47,098 nucleotides of DNA from Candidatus Aminicenantes bacterium UBA2190 (GTDB taxonomy: Bacteria > Acidobacteriota > Aminicenantia > UBA2199). Below the pieces are notes generated by a model. That model was not told the DNA's origin. It saw only the letters and a list, made by a program, of their open reading frames with translations, and did no database searches. The stretch covers positions 1-47,098 of the forward strand of contig DCVK01000026.1 of the NCBI GenBank assembly GCA_002335385.1, given 5' to 3'. The first letter of the stretch is position 1. Every line of letters starts with the position of its first letter. Made by a program: the position numbers and the translations under genes. Below are positions 45,063 through 47,098 of the stretch, piece after piece.

Positions 45063-45492
45063 TCATCCGCTCCCTCCGCCTTGAGCCAGTCTCACTTCAT
45101 GGCCGTCAACGAAACCATTCCGCCTTCCCGCTCGTATGAATATGTGGAAGAGGAAGGAAAGGTCGGCTTCGTACCCCCCCCTCCCCCTCCTGAATGCTGT
45201 TCTTGACTTCCTCTTCCTTCCCCCTTTTTTCGCGGACGATCGAACGTGGTGGCCGGCAAACGGCTCACGATGACCGCACGGGCTTGAGTCCGTATTTGAG
45301 CCTCAGGGAAGAGAAGGGGAAAAACCGAGGGAAAGAAGTTCAGAGAGGGCTTTTCCCGCTCACCCTTCCCTGGTTTCCTCCCTCGCGCTTCCCTCAGACT
45401 TCCCTGTGCCCGCAGACCAATGCCGGCTTGGCGCCGTTCGTCGCGTGCCGGGCCCACTTGACTCTTCCTGATATCTCTCCCATAATCCTTGC
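45063..45492. other. Gap before queF with no confident gene
   Basis: A 35-codon plus-strand frame at 45099-45206 (ending VGFVPPPPPPECCS) and purine/pyrimidine-biased sequence such as CCTGGTTTCCTCCCTCGCGC are present. I see no ribosome-binding site, homology or promoter that supports a gene. Confidence 0.5.
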
Positions 45493-45891
45493 ATGAAGAT
45501 CGAAGATGTCGCCAAATACCTGCAAGGCATCCGCCAGGACGCCTTTTTCATCGACTACGACGTGCTGGAGACCGAACCCTACGAGAACAAGGGCAAGGCG
45601 ACGAAGGTGGAGATCGTCCACCCCGAGTTCACCTCGCTCTGCCCCAAGACCGGGCTCCCCGACCACGGCGTCATCCGCATCCGCTACGTCCCGGACAAGC
45701 TGATCGTCGAGCTGAAATCGCTCAAGTATTACTTCCTGCAGTACCGCAACGCCGGCATTTTTTACGAGTCCCTCACCCCGCTGATCCTGAAGCACCTGGT
45801 CAAGAAGGTCCAGCCGCAGGAGATGACCGTCGAGGCCGAGTTCACCCCCCGGGGGGGGTTGACGACCAAGGTTATATCGACTTACAAATAG
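45493..45891 (+). CDS. queF: NADPH-dependent preQ0 reductase QueF
   Basis: QueF reduces 7-cyano-7-deazaguanine (preQ0) to preQ1 in queuosine biosynthesis. The 132-residue unimodular (short) form has the catalytic Cys50 in EFTSLCPKTGLPD with Asp57 as proton donor. It also has the family motif ELKSLKYYFLQYRNAGIFYE (here E-L-K-S instead of E-S-K-S). The ATG at 45493 lacks an obvious ribosome-binding site. It is a single gene between two repeat islands; queCDE and tgt are not in the window. Confidence 0.94.
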   Translation: MKIEDVAKYLQGIRQDAFFIDYDVLETEPYENKGKATKVEIVHPEFTSLCPKTGLPDHGVIRIRYVPDKLIVELKSLKYYFLQYRNAGIFYESLTPLILKHLVKKVQPQEMTVEAEFTPRGGLTTKVISTYK

Positions 45892-45899
45892 TGTGGCTG

Positions 45900-46170
45900 C
45901 GCACTCGGCGTAAGGCTCAGGGCGTAAGACGCAAGGCGGAATAAAGTCATTAATAAGACTTAAATTCCAAATTCCAAGCACCAAATTCCAAATAAATTCC
46001 AAATCCCAATTACCCAATGACCAAAACCAAGAGAATTCCCTGCAAGGAGCTTTCGTTTTGGAAATTGGAATTTGGTGCTTGTTTGGGATTTGGAATTTGG
46101 GATTTGGATTTTAAGTCTAATGATTGCTTTTTCCAACCGACAGCCGTAAACCGTCTACCGTACGCCGAGT
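45900..46170. repeat. Repeat island P5: compact inverted repeat
   Basis: After GGCGTAAGG-type phrases (45907-45942), the left arm starting GACTTAAATTCC (45957-46012) is mirrored by the right arm ending GGATTTTAAGTC (46061-46118), with a loop of about 48 bases. Then come CCGTAAACCGTCTACCG phrases (46141-46168). This is the cleanest example of the palindromic element in the window. Confidence 0.85.
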
Positions 46171-46176
46171 CCTTTC

Positions 46177-47098
46177 TTAGAGTTCTCTGGCCAGCCATGC
46201 TCTCCTGCCGCGGCGGTAATAATAGGCGATCAGCAGGGCGTTGACCAGCAGGAAACCGGCGAACCAGGCGATGATCTCCGCCCAAGGGGTCGCCCGGTGC
46301 GTGAACAGGTGCCAATAGTAGACGCCGACCGGCCGCACCAGGAACAGCATGCCGGCGACCACGTAGATCATGCTCCACAGCATGTAGGAGACGCCCTGCT
46401 GGGAAACGATCACGTGCTCCGGCGACAGGGGGTTGGTTTCGTTGGTCTCGATGCCCAGGGTCAGCGCCAGCACGGTCAGGAAAACGATGGCCGGCGCCAA
46501 AAACGCCAGGGCGATGACGCGGGTAAAGAAGTCGAAGTGCAGCGCCAGGTCGCCCAGGACGTAGAGGGAGAAGCCGATGAGCAGCTGCGGCAGCAGGTGG
46601 AACCAGAGCTTGAAGCGGAAGAACGCCGCCTTGGGAAAAGGGGCGCTGAACAGGTGCACCTGGCCCGGCCCCTCGCCGGGGACCGAGGTGAAGGTGAAGC
46701 GCGAGTTCAAGCCGGCCACGATGAACACGGCCATGATCAGGTTCAGGTAGGAGACGAAGTTCTTCACCGAAGGGTGCGGCAGCGGGATCATCTTCATGTT
46801 GATGACGAAGACCGCCACCAGGGCGCCGACGATGAGCAGCTGCGACCACTGCGCCGGCGTGCGCAGGAAGGCCTTGACCTCCTTGCGCCGCAGCATGCGC
46901 GTATCGTTGCCCAGGTCCCAGGGACTCCAGCTCGACTTGAAGTATCCACGCCCGCCGCGGTTCAGCTTGTCGAACAGCTGCAGGTACAGCGTGCGGCGAA
47001 AAAGGGAGACCAGCGCCAGCAGGGCGGCGACCAGGAGCGCGAACAGGCCGATGGTCCGCCAGTAGGCGGAGGCCTGGCCGCCGGCGGCCTGGCTCAGC
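46177..47098 (-). CDS. ABC exporter permease-like membrane protein (ABC_tran_2 type), C-terminal part
   Basis: The minus-strand frame is open from the window end to the stop at 46177, giving at least 307 codons without a defined start. It shows LFDKLNRGGRGYFKSSWSPWD, then KEVKAFLRTPAQWSQLLIVGALVAVF and about six hydrophobic spans. The segments MAVFIVAGLNSRF, VPGEGPGQVHLFSAPFPK and NPLSPEHVIVSQQGVSYML match the putative ABC exporter permease family (PF16949 pattern, recalled). Its ATPase partner would be upstream, outside the window. ATG 46896 is internal, not the likely start. The stop lies just beyond repeat island P5. Confidence 0.75.
   Translation of the reverse strand, partial: LSQAAGGQASAYWRTIGLFALLVAALLALVSLFRRTLYLQLFDKLNRGGRGYFKSSWSPWDLGNDTRMLRRKEVKAFLRTPAQWSQLLIVGALVAVFVINMKMIPLPHPSVKNFVSYLNLIMAVFIVAGLNSRFTFTSVPGEGPGQVHLFSAPFPKAAFFRFKLWFHLLPQLLIGFSLYVLGDLALHFDFFTRVIALAFLAPAIVFLTVLALTLGIETNETNPLSPEHVIVSQQGVSYMLWSMIYVVAGMLFLVRPVGVYYWHLFTHRATPWAEIIAWFAGFLLVNALLIAYYYRRGRRAWLAREL

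Noticed and set aside
45099..45206. 35-codon frame ending in PPPPPPECCS
   Set aside because: No ribosome-binding site and no support beyond being open; it lies between repeats and queF.
46010..46849. 279-codon frame covering the ABC permease region in another frame
   Set aside because: It is a shadow of the hydrophobic permease frame and its C-terminus translates repeat island P5.

Overview
The window reads as a chromosomal segment of a GC-rich (roughly 60-65 %), Gram-negative-type, probably anaerobic bacterium. Supporting signs are lipoproteins, a type IV minor-pilin/PilY1 operon, a protein with a TonB-type C-terminal domain, a glycyl-radical enzyme with its radical-SAM activase, and a Ser/Thr kinase with an HRDVSPPN catalytic loop. 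Protein flavour and the AATTCC-type intergenic repeats suggest the Acidobacteriota/Aminicenantota (candidate phylum OP8) area. That is inference: no rRNA or taxonomic marker was tested.

Layout. (1) 1-5161, minus: a tightly overlapping phoH - 7TM-HD phosphohydrolase - ybeY - corC-like - era operon with a near-consensus promoter just behind the neighbouring gene. (2) 5184-11073, minus: metF - metH - SLC13-type anion transporter with a plausible promoter. (3) 11.1-14.9 kb: an RNA methyltransferase of the TrmA/RlmD type, a small HAD phosphatase and an RNase D-like exonuclease, separated by long palindromic repeat islands. (4) 14.9-16.5 kb, minus: a perfect-consensus promoter, tRNA-Gln(CTG), tRNA-Glu(CTC), then about 520 bp of modular hairpins present in two to four copies with compensatory stem changes, then a MNT-fold nucleotidyltransferase overlapping a small partner gene. 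This is the part most likely to be undescribed. (5) 16.5-21.2 kb: an FCD-type GntR regulator (minus), a DUF559 endonuclease-like gene bracketed by two same-orientation hairpin-pair repeats, then a glycyl-radical activase and a trans-4-hydroxyproline-dehydratase-like enzyme (plus). (6) 21.4-29.3 kb, minus: a putative lipoprotein, a repeat island, a strong terminator, and a fimT-pilV-pilW-pilX-pilY1 operon. (7) 29.5-36.0 kb, minus: membrane protein, a 1145-residue receiver/kinase/TonB fusion, a small coiled-coil protein, folC, a zinc-ribbon membrane protein and a possible 45-residue membrane peptide. (8) 36.1-42.3 kb, plus: purF (promoter almost on the start codon), a DUF4388 protein, a 29-codon transmembrane ORF, miaA, hflX and a TPR lipoprotein. 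(9) 42.5-47.1 kb: a bacterial eRF1-like (baeRF) protein, a methionine-rich DUF4412-like secreted protein, queF, and the C-terminal part of an ABC exporter permease, with two more palindromic repeat islands.

Functional themes. Translation and RNA maintenance recur: YbeY, Era, MiaA, HflX, QueF, the RNA methyltransferase, the RNase D-like exonuclease, tRNAs and baeRF. One-carbon/folate metabolism is represented by MetF, MetH and FolC. The surface machinery is PilY1 with its minor pilins and the TonB-tailed kinase. Nearly every long intergenic gap holds members of the same few short-phrase repeat families, often arranged as large inverted repeats, while operon-internal junctions are free of them.
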